Counted from the first letter of the stretch, positions 23,292 to 31,837 are shown. The stretch is 64,000 nt of DNA from Bacillus glycinifermentans (GCF_001042475.2 NZ_LECW02000045.1:434001-498000); one strand, 5' to 3'. The notes: generated by a model not told the origin, from the sequence alone. Translations and numbers: made by a program.

Positions 23292-24083
23292 ATGGGAAAA
23301 AACATCACAGCAAGCCGCAGTATTATCCGTTATGATAATGGAGAACTGACAAAAGAAGAGGATCAAATGGCGACAGAATATCCCCTGACTGTGATGGTCA
23401 ACGGCGAGGAATTCGTCACGCTTGTATGCTCGCCGGACCACCTGGAAGAACTTGTGATCGGATTTCTCGCTTCTGAAGGGGTCATCCGATTTAAAAAAGA
23501 GATTAAAAGGTTTACAATAGATGAAAGTCTTGGTTTCGCATATGTTGATCTTGTCAGTTCACAAAAGCTTCGGCTTCAGGATTACACAAAACGCGTCATC
23601 GGTTCCTGCTGCGGCAAAGGCCGGCATTTTTATTTTCAGCAGGATGTCAAAACGGCTAAAACGGCTCTTCAAGTCGTGAAGATTAAGCCTGAGAACTGTT
23701 TGGCCCTCATGCGGGAAATGCAGGAAAACAGCAGGCTTTTTCAGCATACGGGAGGTGTCCACAATGCCGCTTTGTGCAGCGCTGACAAGGTGATGGTGAC
23801 ACGGTCTGACATCGGAAGGCACAATGCGCTGGATAAATTGTACGGATACTGTTTGCTTCATCAGATTCCGGTGCATGACAAACTGATCGTATTCAGCGGC
23901 AGAATTTCCTCTGAGGTGCTGCTGAAGGCCGCAAAAATCGGCGTCTCCGCGGTGATTTCCAAATCGGCTCCGACCGAGCTTGCGATTCAGATGGCGGAGG
24001 ACTTGAATATTATGACGATTGGATTTGCGAGAAACCGGTCGTTTAACGTATACACCCATCACGAACGATTACAGCTATCATAA
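23292..24083 (+). CDS. fdhD: Formate dehydrogenase sulfurtransferase FdhD
   Basis: FdhD moves sulfur from a cysteine desulfurase to the bis-MGD molybdenum cofactor, which formate dehydrogenases need for activity. The 263-aa product has [28 protein letters not shown] near the N-terminus, the sulfur-carrying cysteines in GSCCGKGR (about residue 112), [11 protein letters not shown], and [10 protein letters not shown]. The ATG at 23292 follows AGGGGAGA; the longer in-frame start at 23244 lies on the promoter. moaA begins 14 bases after the stop. It is divergent from the molybdoenzyme it probably serves. Confidence 0.93.
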   Translation: MGKNITASRSIIRYDNGELTKEEDQMATEYPLTVMVNGEEFVTLVCSPDHLEELVIGFLASEGVIRFKKEIKRFTIDESLGFAYVDLVSSQKLRLQDYTKRVIGSCCGKGRHFYFQQDVKTAKTALQVVKIKPENCLALMREMQENSRLFQHTGGVHNAALCSADKVMVTRSDIGRHNALDKLYGYCLLHQIPVHDKLIVFSGRISSEVLLKAAKIGVSAVISKSAPTELAIQMAEDLNIMTIGFARNRSFNVYTHHERLQLS

Positions 24084-24097
24084 AGGAGGCAACGCGC

Positions 24098-25123
24098 ATG
24101 ACCGCACACACAGAACAAGTATTGGATCAAAAAGGCCGGCCGCTTCGGGATTTGCGAATCTCCGTTACCGACCGCTGCAATTTCCGGTGCACATATTGCA
24201 TGCCTGCCGAGATTTTTGGACCGGATTATCCGTTTTTGCCGAAGGGAGAGCTGCTTTCATTTGAGGAGCTTGAACGTTTGGCGAGTCTTTTCGTCAAGGC
24301 GTTCGGCGTTGAAAAAATCCGTCTCACGGGCGGAGAGCCGCTGATGAGAAAGGATATGCCCGATTTGGTCGAAAAACTGGCACGGATTCCGGGGCTGCGC
24401 GACATTGCGATGACGACGAACGGCGTGCTGCTCCCGGTTTACGCGGAAAAGCTCAAAAAAGCCGGATTGAAGCGGGTGACGATCAGCCTCGATTCCCTTG
24501 AAGATGCCCGTTTTAAGGCGATCAACGGAAGAGGTATCCCGGTCAGCAAGGTGCTCGATGGCATCGAAGCGGCGAAGCAGGCCGGACTCGGCATCAAAAT
24601 CAACATGGTCGTCCAGAAAGGGGTCAATGAAAAAGACATTTTGCCAATGGCCCGTTATTTTAAAGAAAAAGGCCATATTTTGCGGTTTATCGAGTTTATG
24701 GATGTCGGCAATTCAAACGAATGGAAGCGGAACGCCGTTGTCACGAAAGCCGATATCATCGGCCTTCTCAATGAGGAAGTGCCGATTGAACCGGTCGATC
24801 CCAACTATAAAGGGGAAGTGGCAGAGAGGTACCGCTACTTTGATGGCTCGGGGGAGGTCGGATTTATTTCTTCCGTCTCAGACGCTTTTTGCGGAACCTG
24901 CAACAGAGCGAGGCTGTCGGCAAAAGGAGAGCTTTTTACATGCCTTTTCGCTTCAAGCGGTTTTGATCTCAGATCGCTGGTCAGAAGCGGCAAGTCCGAC
25001 CAAGAACTCGCGGGCGCGATCAGCTCAGTCTGGAGAAACCGGACCGACCAGTATTCGCTTGACAGGGCACTCTCAAAGGCCGCACCGAGGAAAAAAGTTG
25101 AAATGTCTTATATCGGCGGGTAG
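24098..25123 (+). CDS. moaA: GTP 3',8-cyclase MoaA
   Basis: MoaA is a radical-SAM enzyme that, with MoaC, converts GTP to cyclic pyranopterin monophosphate, the first step of molybdenum cofactor synthesis. The 341-aa protein has the N-terminal cluster Cys27/Cys31/Cys34 (CNFRCTYC), SAM-binding LTGGEPL, the second Fe-S cluster region [10 protein letters not shown] plus FTCLF, and the required C-terminal Gly-Gly. AAAGGAGG precedes the ATG. It is the second gene of the fdhD unit, and a terminator follows. Confidence 0.96.
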   Translation: MTAHTEQVLDQKGRPLRDLRISVTDRCNFRCTYCMPAEIFGPDYPFLPKGELLSFEELERLASLFVKAFGVEKIRLTGGEPLMRKDMPDLVEKLARIPGLRDIAMTTNGVLLPVYAEKLKKAGLKRVTISLDSLEDARFKAINGRGIPVSKVLDGIEAAKQAGLGIKINMVVQKGVNEKDILPMARYFKEKGHILRFIEFMDVGNSNEWKRNAVVTKADIIGLLNEEVPIEPVDPNYKGEVAERYRYFDGSGEVGFISSVSDAFCGTCNRARLSAKGELFTCLFASSGFDLRSLVRSGKSDQELAGAISSVWRNRTDQYSLDRALSKAAPRKKVEMSYIGG

Positions 25124-25196
25124 ACAACCTGCATCTAAAATCGGGGCGGCACATTGCGGGAGCCAGATCGGAAAAAATAAGTGCAAGACGATTCCA

Positions 25197-25226
25197 GGAA
25201 GCAAACAAACCGTTTGCTTCCTTTTT
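25197..25226 (+). terminator. Terminator after moaA
   Basis: GGAAGCAAAC (25197-25206) pairs perfectly with GTTTGCTTCC (25212-25221), followed by TTTTT. Confidence 0.9.
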
Positions 25227-25314
25227 GTTTTTTCTGACATATCATCAGGTTTTGCAGGGAAGGAATGCGGCAATTTAAAAAAAGCAACGGTTGAGACAGA
25301 AAGGGTGATTTTTG

Positions 25315-25794
25315 ATGTTCGGACTCGACGATATCGCAAAATTTTTCTGGTCGTTTTTGCTCGTATTTCCCGCAGTATCGATTCTTCACGTCTTGGGCCA
25401 CGGCCTGATGGCGCTGCTTTTTGGAGGGAAGGCGTCCCTTGAGATCGGCATGGGCAAAAAACTGCTGAAAATCGGCCCGGTTCAGATCAGAAGCATTTAC
25501 TTTATGGACTCGTTTTGTAATTACGGGGAATTAAAATACGACAACCGAATAACAAATGCGCTCATTTATGCAGGAGGATCGATATTTAATTTGGCGTCTA
25601 TTTTTCTCGTGAACACGCTGATTGCAAAAGATGTGTTGAGCGAAAATATCGTTTTATACCAGTTTGTTTATTTTTCAACTTATTATGTGTTTTTTGCGCT
25701 TATTCCGGTGCGGTATTCCGAGAATCACCTTTCTGACGGAATGGCGATTTATAAAGTGCTGAGATATGGGGAAAAGTATGAAATCAATAATTAA
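25315..25794 (+). CDS. ywmF: Membrane protein, probable YwmF, with degenerate metalloprotease motif
   Basis: A 159-aa membrane protein with about four hydrophobic segments. Helix 1 contains H25-V-L-G-H29, the spacing of the HExxH zinc motif of M50-type membrane proteases but without the glutamate, and the C-terminal part has a SDGMAI stretch resembling the second M50 motif. It may be an inactive relative of that family; this is inference. The ATG at 25315 lies seven bases after AAAGGGTGA; the TTG three bases earlier is less well placed. The name rests on its place after moaA and on length. Confidence 0.6.
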   Translation: MFGLDDIAKFFWSFLLVFPAVSILHVLGHGLMALLFGGKASLEIGMGKKLLKIGPVQIRSIYFMDSFCNYGELKYDNRITNALIYAGGSIFNLASIFLVNTLIAKDVLSENIVLYQFVYFSTYYVFFALIPVRYSENHLSDGMAIYKVLRYGEKYEINN

Positions 25795-25816
25795 TCCATA
25801 GAAAATCCGGAGCTCC

Positions 25817-26218
25817 TCACCCCGGATAACAGGTTACCCTTTTGACGCCGTCTTCGGACGGCTGTTTAAATTGCCGTACGGCTTCGATGAATGTGTCCAA
25901 AGCATCACACCCCACATCATACCGAAAATCTTCCTGTTCCCCGTTATTCATCACAACGATATGCTCGCCGCCTAACAATCGCCCTTTCTTATGGCGAAAC
26001 GATGAGATGGTGTGATAAGGCATATCGAGATAGAACGGGGCTCCGAAGAGCGAAGAATAAAACAGCAGCCGTTTGCCGGTGGCGGCAAGAAGGCCGCGGT
26101 ACGGTGTATAGCGGGCGGCCATTTTTGCATTGTAGGCGCAAATAATGACTGACTTCACTTCTTCGTTCGGTTTGAGCCGGCTTTGAATGGCCGCTTTTCC
26201 TTCAGCGATATCCTTCAT
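25817..26218 (-). CDS. PH-domain-like protein (YokE-type)
   Basis: A 133-aa soluble protein. After a short helical N-terminus, residues 25-115 look like a bacterial pleckstrin-homology fold: KSVIICAYNAK, then GLLAATGKRLLFYSSLFG, YHTISSFRHKKGRLLGGEHIVV and a closing helix with DTFIEAVRQF. Such domains occur in many small Bacillus proteins of unknown role. The ATG at 26218 follows AAGGGAGTG by six bases; the upstream in-frame start lies within or before that motif. It is transcribed opposite to its neighbours. Confidence 0.68.
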   Translation of the reverse strand: MKDIAEGKAAIQSRLKPNEEVKSVIICAYNAKMAARYTPYRGLLAATGKRLLFYSSLFGAPFYLDMPYHTISSFRHKKGRLLGGEHIVVMNNGEQEDFRYDVGCDALDTFIEAVRQFKQPSEDGVKRVTCYPG

Positions 26219-26325
26219 CAAAAACACTCCCTTCAAGATGTGTTACGATCATCCTGAAAAAAAGTTTCGCCGCTTCACTAAAATAAAGCTCCCGGTTTAG
26301 TCAAAAATAAAGTATATTATAGGAG

Positions 26326-26354
26326 TTGACAAAAAGACGTCCTGTAACTAAAAT
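26326..26354 (+). promoter_or_regulatory. Sigma-A promoter of ywnA
   Basis: TTGACA (26326-26331) and TAAAAT (26349-26354) are 17 bases apart. The -10 lies inside the palindromic operator. Confidence 0.75.
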
Positions 26355-26361
26355 AATTACA
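26343..26361. promoter_or_regulatory. Candidate YwnA operator overlapping the ywnA promoter
   Basis: TGTAACTAAAATAATTACA is a 19-base inverted repeat of TGTAA/TTACA covering the -10. A second 19-base site of the same form lies before ywnB. Autorepression by the Rrf2 protein is inferred. Confidence 0.6.
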
Positions 26362-26377
26362 ACGGTGGTGAAAACAT

Positions 26378-26785
26378 ATGGTAAACAGCCGTCTTGCTGT
26401 TGCAATTCATATTCTTTCTTTAATCGCCTCAAATCCGCGCGAGCAGGTTTCTTCAGAAGTCATTGCCGGGAGCGTCAATACGAATCCGGTTGTCATCAGA
26501 CGCATGATCAGCCTCTTGAAAAAAGCGGACATTCTGACGTCGCGGCCAGGTGTTGCGGGTGCACGCCTGAAAAGGGATCCCGAGGACATTTCCCTGCTTG
26601 ATATTTACCGCGCAGTCCAAAGTCAGGAAGAACTGTTTGCAATCCACGAAAAACCAAATCCGGACTGTCCGGTAGGGAAACGAATTCAATCAACGCTCGA
26701 TGAAACCTTTTACAGCGTTCAGCAGGCAATGGAAAACGAATTGGCCAGCAAATCGCTTAAAGACATATTATTTCATCTCTTGTAA
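26378..26785 (+). CDS. ywnA: Rrf2-family transcriptional regulator YwnA
   Basis: A 135-aa winged-helix regulator. The N-terminal helix-turn-helix region VAIHILSLIASNP...VVIRRMISLLKKADIL and the wing RPGVAGARLKRDPEDISLLDIYRAV are typical of Rrf2. Only one cysteine lies in the region that carries the Fe-S cluster in IscR and NsrR, so it is probably a cluster-free type. The ATG at 26378 follows ACGGTGGTG. The promoter is overlapped by a palindrome repeated upstream of ywnB, which points to a two-gene local regulon. Confidence 0.9.
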   Translation: MVNSRLAVAIHILSLIASNPREQVSSEVIAGSVNTNPVVIRRMISLLKKADILTSRPGVAGARLKRDPEDISLLDIYRAVQSQEELFAIHEKPNPDCPVGKRIQSTLDETFYSVQQAMENELASKSLKDILFHLL

Positions 26786-26802
26786 ACGAGAGATGATTTT
26801 TC
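26774..26802 (+). terminator. Terminator after ywnA
   Basis: CATCTCT (26774-26780), containing the end of ywnA, pairs with AGAGATG (26789-26795), followed by TTTTT. Confidence 0.75.
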
Positions 26803-26812
26803 ACCACTCGGA

Positions 26813-26831
26813 TGTAACTTAGTTTGTTACA
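26813..26831. promoter_or_regulatory. Candidate YwnA operator upstream of ywnB
   Basis: TGTAACTTAGTTTGTTACA is a 19-base inverted repeat with the same TGTAACT/TTACA arms and spacing as the site at the ywnA promoter. It lies 25 bases before the ywnB start. Confidence 0.6.
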
Positions 26832-26855
26832 AAAATGGTAACGGAGGTTGAAACA

Positions 26856-27497
26856 ATGAAAATCGGCATTATCGGGGCCAGCGGAAAAGCGGGCAAATTG
26901 ATTTTAAAAGAAGCGGCAGGAAGGGGACACGACGTGACGGCGATTGTCAGAGACGCATCAAAAGCCGAAGGCAGCGGTGTACCCGTCATTGAAAAAGACG
27001 TTTTTGATTTGAAGCCGGAAGATGTGAAAGGTCTTGATGTCGTAGTCAATGCGTTTGGCGCTGCGCCGGGGCAGGAGCATCTTCACGTTGAGGCGGGAAG
27101 AAAACTGATCGAATTATTCAGGCAGGTTCCGGAAACAAGATTGATTGTTGTCGGAGGGGCGGGCAGCCTTTACGTTGATGAAGAAAAAACGACCCAGCTG
27201 TACAACACGCCTGAATTCCCGAAAGAATATCTGCCGACAGCAAAAAATCAAGGGCAGAATTTAGAGGATTTAAAACAATCAAGCGGTTTGAAATGGACTT
27301 TTATCAGTCCTGCGGCCTTTTTCAATCCTGAAGGAAAACGCACGGGCTCCTATCAAAAAGGACAGGAAAACCTGATCGTCAATGCCGCGGGAGAGAGCTA
27401 TATCAGCTATGCAGACTACGCCATTGCAGTTGTAGACGAAGCCGAAAACGGCGAGCATATCAATGAACGGTTTACGGTTGTAGGTGAAGCGGAATAA
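26856..27497 (+). CDS. ywnB: NAD(P)-binding reductase-like protein YwnB
   Basis: A 213-aa atypical short-chain dehydrogenase of the NmrA/NAD(P)-binding type. The Rossmann motif IGASGKAGKLILKEA starts at residue 5, and VVVGGAGSLYVDE follows the central strands. There is no classic YxxxK triad, so it may be a sensor or a quinone/flavin-type reductase rather than an alcohol dehydrogenase. The ATG at 26856 follows ACGGAGGTTG; the in-frame ATG at 26835 precedes that site. It lies next to ywnA with a shared operator type, so control by YwnA is likely. Confidence 0.82.
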   Translation: MKIGIIGASGKAGKLILKEAAGRGHDVTAIVRDASKAEGSGVPVIEKDVFDLKPEDVKGLDVVVNAFGAAPGQEHLHVEAGRKLIELFRQVPETRLIVVGGAGSLYVDEEKTTQLYNTPEFPKEYLPTAKNQGQNLEDLKQSSGLKWTFISPAAFFNPEGKRTGSYQKGQENLIVNAAGESYISYADYAIAVVDEAENGEHINERFTVVGEAE

Positions 27498-27505
27498 ACG
27501 TAAAG

Positions 27506-27532
27506 AGGGCCTTTCGGGAAAAGGCCCTTTTT
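27506..27532 (+). terminator. Terminator after ywnB
   Basis: AGGGCCTT (27506-27513) pairs with AAGGCCCT (27521-27528), followed by TTTT. Confidence 0.88.
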
Positions 27533-27540
27533 CATGTTAT

Positions 27541-27921
27541 TCAAAAGTTATACTGGATTTCATTGTATCCGGCAACGGCTCCGATGCAAAACAAAATAAT
27601 AAAGAATATGATGAATATTAAAGTAAGGACAACACTCGCCCCCAGATAAAACACTTGCCATTTTATAAAAGCGGCATAATTTTCTAATAGAGATTCGTGC
27701 GGTTCTTCAGATATTTCTTTGCTCATCAGCGAAGCGGAGCTTGCCGATTTCAGCAAATATACGCCTGAAACGATCATTAATACGCCGGGTGCTGCTCCTA
27801 TCAAAAACAGCGGGAGGCCGAAGAGCGCTGTAAAAGCGCCTGTAATAATAATCAAAATTCCCGCGGCTTTTCCCCATTTTGAAATAATGTTAAGAGAATT
27901 TCTCAAACTTTCAGTCATCAT
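27541..27921 (-). CDS. Small membrane protein, DUF5362-like
   Basis: A 126-aa protein with three hydrophobic segments: two close together near residues 18-57 (a long glycine-rich pair) and one at about 90-115. A charged linker KEISEEPHESLLENY separates them. The layout resembles DUF5362 membrane proteins of unknown function. The start at 27921 lies six bases after GGGAAG on the minus strand; an in-frame TTG at 27942 precedes that motif and is less likely. It is convergent with ywnB. Confidence 0.6.
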   Translation of the reverse strand: MMTESLRNSLNIISKWGKAAGILIIITGAFTALFGLPLFLIGAAPGVLMIVSGVYLLKSASSASLMSKEISEEPHESLLENYAAFIKWQVFYLGASVVLTLIFIIFFIILFCIGAVAGYNEIQYNF

Positions 27922-28058
27922 AAACATCTTCCCGTCTTCCAAGATATATAATAAATTCTATTTATACAATAAAAAAGAGTATTTTTGAATCTAAATTATG
28001 AATTTTAAGAGATGGAAACGTTTTTAAATGATTTCCCGGAGGAAGCGGGTTTTCGGTA

Positions 28059-28067
28059 TGGTATAGT
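28059..28067 (+). promoter_or_regulatory. Extended -10 promoter upstream of btr
   Basis: TGGTATAGT is an extended -10 (TGnTATAGT), without a clear -35. Transcription would begin near 28074 and first pass through the structured leader. Confidence 0.55.
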
Positions 28068-28073
28068 ATGTTC

Positions 28074-28152
28074 TAAACACCCTGCTTTACTGGTAGATTT
28101 AATTCCGGTACCCAGCCGATTTTACCATAGGTCCTGAAAGGGTGTGTTTTTG
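28074..28152 (+). ncRNA. Structured leader or small RNA upstream of btr (candidate attenuator)
   Basis: An outer stem ACACCCT (28077-28083) / AGGGTGT (28139-28145) encloses an inner TGGTA / TACCA pairing and ends at a T-run at 28147-28151. Together with the extended -10 this could define an RNA of about 80 nt ending in an intrinsic terminator, 35 bases before btr. It resembles an attenuator but matches no riboswitch class I recognise. The rest of the gap back to 27922 is AT-rich with no visible gene. Confidence 0.45.
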
Positions 28153-28187
28153 TATTGATCTACCTTTTTTAGAAAGGCGGTTTTACT

Positions 28188-29780
28188 GTGAAATCCTCTT
28201 ATCTTTATCGTCTCCTGCAAATCGATCATATAAAAAAAACCGGCGACCTTCCAAATGAACAGCAGCTTGCCGATTCGTTCGTCTTTGTTTTTCATTTGAA
28301 GGGCGAAGGAAGAATTGAGATTAATGAAGCGGGTGTTCCGCTGCAAAAAGAAACGCTCTATATCTGTCCTCCTTATGAAACGTTCGGCATTACGGCCTCC
28401 TCAGACGACGTCAGCGTATTTCTCATCAGGCTGCACGCGTATGCAAGCGCCAAGCGGCACCAAACGCTTGAGCCTGACACAGATCCAGACCTCTTTTCCG
28501 ACATTCAGATGATGAATGTGCATTCGGTCGGAAATCTGTCCGCCCGTCTTCAGAAGCTTTTTTCATTATGGCCGCCTTCTTCTGCGCTTCAGGAGATGAA
28601 GTGCCAGCTGGAACTACAGCACCTTCTTTACGACATCTGCTCGGCAAGGCTGTTTCACCCGGCTGATACCGCATCAGCCATCGCCAACACGAAAGCGTAT
28701 ATTGAAGAGCATGCGGATGCACACATCACGCTTGATCAGCTGGCACACATGGCCGGTATCAGTGCTAAGCATTACAGTGAAACGTTCAAAAAGCTGTACG
28801 GGCAAAGCGTGACAGAGTTCATGACGGAAACCAGGATGATAAAAGCGAAACAGATGATGGCCAGGGCCAGCTACAAGCTAAGGGAAATCGCCAGCCAGAC
28901 GGGATACCAGGATGAATTTTACTTCAGCCGGACGTTTAAAAAGCATACCGGGCTTTCCCCGAGCGCCTACATGAAAAAAAGGCGCAAGAAGCTTGCTGCC
29001 TACGGCCAGAACACGCTCGGACAGCTCATACCGCTTCACCTCATTCCTTATGCGGCTCCGCTCCATCCGAAATGGACGGCGTATTACTACAAGCATTTTG
29101 CGGCAGACATCCCGGTTCACCTCAGCGCTTACCGCTTTGATGAACCGCGGGAAGAAAATCTGCAAATCCTGGCCAAAGCTGGTCCTGAGCTGATTATCAG
29201 CATGGATGACGTTTCAGAAGAAGAACGGGAGCGCCTGAACGGAATCGCCGATGCCGTCTATCTGCCGTCACAGGAAGATTGGAGAACGCAGTTCGCCTTG
29301 GCCGCCGCTCATGTCGAAGAAGAAGAGGAAGCGCGCAAATGGCTGGCGTCCTATGAGAGGCAGACCGAAGCTGCGAAAAAAGCGCTTCAGGCTGTCGGAC
29401 AGCAGCGATTTCTGTTTTTGCGCCTGCATAAACACGAACTCTATCTCGCCCACAATCGCTCTGTCCGGGACGTTTTTTTCGGCGACTTAGGCTTTGAATC
29501 GGCTGCTTTTTTGGATGAACCGACGGATCGGGCGATTCCGTTGGAAACAATCAAGGCATATCACCCTGATTGCATCATGGTCTTCATTTACAAAGAACCT
29601 GAAACGATCGCCTATTACCACGAGCTGCAGCAGACGTCTGCCTGGCAGGATCTAAAAGCGGTGCGCGAACAGCGTGTGTACCGCATTCAGTCAGATCCTT
29701 GGCGCGAATATTCGGCTTGCAGCCATGAACGGATCATTCGCCAGGCCGTTCGGCTGCTGTCCGGAAAAAGTTCATTTTAA
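28188..29780 (+). CDS. btr: Bacillibactin-responsive AraC-family activator Btr
   Basis: Btr senses Fe-bacillibactin and activates the uptake genes. The 530-aa product has an N-terminal AraC sensor-like region, a two-part AraC/XylS DNA-binding domain at about residues 160-260 (ITLDQLAHMAGISAKHYSETFKKLYG and LREIASQTGYQDEFYFSRTFKKHTGLSPS), and a C-terminal periplasmic-binding-protein-like domain (about 270-525) that binds the siderophore. This fusion is diagnostic. The start is a GTG at 28188 after GAAAGGCGG. feuA follows, so the activator sits directly before its target. Confidence 0.93.
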   Translation: MKSSYLYRLLQIDHIKKTGDLPNEQQLADSFVFVFHLKGEGRIEINEAGVPLQKETLYICPPYETFGITASSDDVSVFLIRLHAYASAKRHQTLEPDTDPDLFSDIQMMNVHSVGNLSARLQKLFSLWPPSSALQEMKCQLELQHLLYDICSARLFHPADTASAIANTKAYIEEHADAHITLDQLAHMAGISAKHYSETFKKLYGQSVTEFMTETRMIKAKQMMARASYKLREIASQTGYQDEFYFSRTFKKHTGLSPSAYMKKRRKKLAAYGQNTLGQLIPLHLIPYAAPLHPKWTAYYYKHFAADIPVHLSAYRFDEPREENLQILAKAGPELIISMDDVSEEERERLNGIADAVYLPSQEDWRTQFALAAAHVEEEEEARKWLASYERQTEAAKKALQAVGQQRFLFLRLHKHELYLAHNRSVRDVFFGDLGFESAAFLDEPTDRAIPLETIKAYHPDCIMVFIYKEPETIAYYHELQQTSAWQDLKAVREQRVYRIQSDPWREYSACSHERIIRQAVRLLSGKSSF

Positions 29781-29831
29781 TTGCCGGATATTGTCCATGG
29801 TGTTATTAAGAAGGCTTACCTATAATTTTAA

Positions 29832-29848
29832 TTGATAATTATTATCAA
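29832..29848. promoter_or_regulatory. Fur box upstream of feuA
   Basis: TTGATAATTATTATCAA contains a perfect 7-1-7 Fur box (TGATAAT-T-ATTATCA, 29833-29847). It lies just after TATAAT (29821-29826), the probable -10 of feuA. The -35 region is poor, fitting a promoter that needs Btr. Confidence 0.88.
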
Positions 29849-29871
29849 TTAAATCAGGGGGTCTTAGATAG

Positions 29872-30825
29872 ATGAGAAAAATCTCTATATGTTTATGTAT
29901 TTTGCTTCTCGCTTTGACTGCGGCAGCTTGCGGCAGCCAAAAAGAAGAGACTGGCGGCGCTGCAAAAAGCGCACAATCATCAGAGAAAAGCATTCAATAT
30001 CTCGGTCATACATACAAGGTGAAGGTTCCGACTGACCGAATCGTGATTACGGGAAGCGTGGAATCGATGGAAGACGCGAAGCTTCTTGACGTTCACCCTG
30101 CAGGTGCGATTTCTTTTTCAGGAAAGTTCCCGGATCTGTTTAAGAGCATTACCGATAAAGCTGTTGCTGTCGGCGAAAAAACGGAACCTAACCTGGAAAA
30201 AATCCTTGAGCTTAAGCCTGACGTCATTTTAGCCTCCACGAAGTTTCCCGAGAAGACGGTGAAAAAGCTCGATAACATCGCGACTGCGATTCCTGTTTCG
30301 CACGTTGCTTCCAATTGGAAAGACAACTTGAACCTTTTGGCTCAATTGACGGGAAAAGAGGATAAGGCAAAGAACATCATTTCGGAATATGAAAGCGATC
30401 TGAAAGAAGCTAAAGCCAAATTGAAGAAAGCCGCAAAGGATACAAAAGCGCTCGTCATCAGAATCAGACAGGGAAATGTGTTTATTTATCCTGAAGAGGT
30501 ATTTTTCAATTCAACGCTGTACGGCGAGCTTGGCTACACAGCGCCTGATGAAGTAAAGGCTGCCAAAACCCAGGAACTGATTTCGCTGGAAAAATTGAGC
30601 GAGATGAATCCGGACTACATGTTTGTTCAATTCTCTGACGACGAGAATGCCGACAATCCGAATGCGCTGAAAGATTTAGAGAAAAATCCGATTTGGAAAA
30701 GCATTTCTGCGGTGAAAAAGGATCATGTATTCGTGAATGCTGTAGATCCGCTTGCACAAGGAGGAACAGCATGGAGCAAAGTTCAATTTTTGAAAGCTGC
30801 CGCGGAAAAATTAACGCAGGACTAA
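29872..30825 (+). CDS. feuA: Fe-bacillibactin-binding lipoprotein FeuA
   Basis: FeuA is the membrane-anchored substrate-binding protein that captures ferric bacillibactin and enterobactin for the FeuBC permease. The 317-aa precursor has a lipoprotein signal with lipobox TAAACG, so the mature protein begins at Cys20. The body is a two-lobed helical-backbone binding protein (VKVPTDRIVITGS, LKPDVILASTKF). The ATG follows AGGGGGTC. A Fur box lies between the promoter and gene, and feuB starts eight bases after the stop. Confidence 0.95.
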   Translation: MRKISICLCILLLALTAAACGSQKEETGGAAKSAQSSEKSIQYLGHTYKVKVPTDRIVITGSVESMEDAKLLDVHPAGAISFSGKFPDLFKSITDKAVAVGEKTEPNLEKILELKPDVILASTKFPEKTVKKLDNIATAIPVSHVASNWKDNLNLLAQLTGKEDKAKNIISEYESDLKEAKAKLKKAAKDTKALVIRIRQGNVFIYPEEVFFNSTLYGELGYTAPDEVKAAKTQELISLEKLSEMNPDYMFVQFSDDENADNPNALKDLEKNPIWKSISAVKKDHVFVNAVDPLAQGGTAWSKVQFLKAAAEKLTQD

Positions 30826-30832
30826 ACATGAT

Positions 30833-31837
30833 ATGCACGCAAAGCGAATAACACGAATCATCATCATCGCCGCTCCGTTTGCCGTGATCTTATCCATATT
30901 TCTCTCCGTGTGCTTCGGAGCAAAGCAGCTTCATTGGGAAACCGTGTTTTCGGCGCTGTTTCATTTTGACCAAGGGAATACAGACCATCAAATTATCTGG
31001 CATTCCAGGCTTCCGCGTGCAGCGGGCGCCCTCTTGATCGGGGCGGCGCTGGCCGTGTCGGGAGCGCTGATGCAGGGAATCACCCGAAACTATTTGGCTT
31101 CGCCTTCGATTATGGGCGTTTCCGACGGTTCGGCATTTATCATCACGCTGCTGATGGTATTGATTCCGCAGTCGTCCGCTCTTGAGATGATGGGGTATTC
31201 GTTTATAGGATCCGCTGTCGGAGCGGGTCTCGTTTTCGGACTGGCTGCCGTGATTCCCAACGGCTTTATGCCCGTTCAGCTGGCGATTATCGGCACGGTG
31301 ACGAGCATGCTGCTCAGCAGCCTGTCGGCGGCGATGTCGATTTATTTTCAAATTTCGCAGGATCTCAGCTTTTGGTACAGCGCCAGGCTGCACCAGATGA
31401 ATCCGGAACTTCTGACATACGCCGTACCTTTTTTCGTACTCGGCATCATCCTGGCTCTTTCTCTCAGCGGAAAAGTGACGGCTTTGTCGCTGGGGGAGGA
31501 TATTTCTGAAAGCCTCGGGCAGAAGAAAAGAGCCGTCAAGCTGACAGCGATGGCAGCGGTCGTCTTGCTTACGGGAAGTTCTGTCGCCTTGGCGGGGAAA
31601 ATCGCTTTCGTCGGCTTGATCGTTCCGCACATCACGCGTTTTCTCGTCGGTTCTGACTACAGCCGGCTGATTCCCTGTTCCTGTATTATCGGCGGCGTTT
31701 TTCTGATTTTGGCCGATCTTGCCAGCCGGCTGATCAATTATCCGTTTGAGACACCGATTGAAGTCGTGACTTCCATCATTGGCGTTCCTTTCTTTCTTTA
31801 CTTGATTAAAAGAAAAGGAGGGGAACAGCGTGCCTAA
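30833..31837 (+). CDS. feuB: Iron-siderophore permease FeuB
   Basis: A 334-aa FecCD/BtuC-type permease subunit, with about nine to ten helices predicted from the hydrophobic pattern. Conserved family segments include WHSRLPRAAGALLIGAALAVSGALMQGITRN and the C-terminal KIAFVGLIVPHITRFLVG, which contacts the ATPase. It pairs with FeuC as a heterodimer. The ribosome site (GCAGGAC) is weak and the gene lies just after feuA, so translation is probably coupled. No ATPase gene is present; in Bacillus the shared ATPase YusV serves this system. Confidence 0.94.
   Translation: MHAKRITRIIIIAAPFAVILSIFLSVCFGAKQLHWETVFSALFHFDQGNTDHQIIWHSRLPRAAGALLIGAALAVSGALMQGITRNYLASPSIMGVSDGSAFIITLLMVLIPQSSALEMMGYSFIGSAVGAGLVFGLAAVIPNGFMPVQLAIIGTVTSMLLSSLSAAMSIYFQISQDLSFWYSARLHQMNPELLTYAVPFFVLGIILALSLSGKVTALSLGEDISESLGQKKRAVKLTAMAAVVLLTGSSVALAGKIAFVGLIVPHITRFLVGSDYSRLIPCSCIIGGVFLILADLASRLINYPFETPIEVVTSIIGVPFFLYLIKRKGGEQRA

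Noticed and set aside
28013..28026. cre-like TGGAAACGTTTTTA upstream of btr
   Set aside because: Two mismatches at fixed positions of the cre consensus, and it lies upstream of the proposed promoter.
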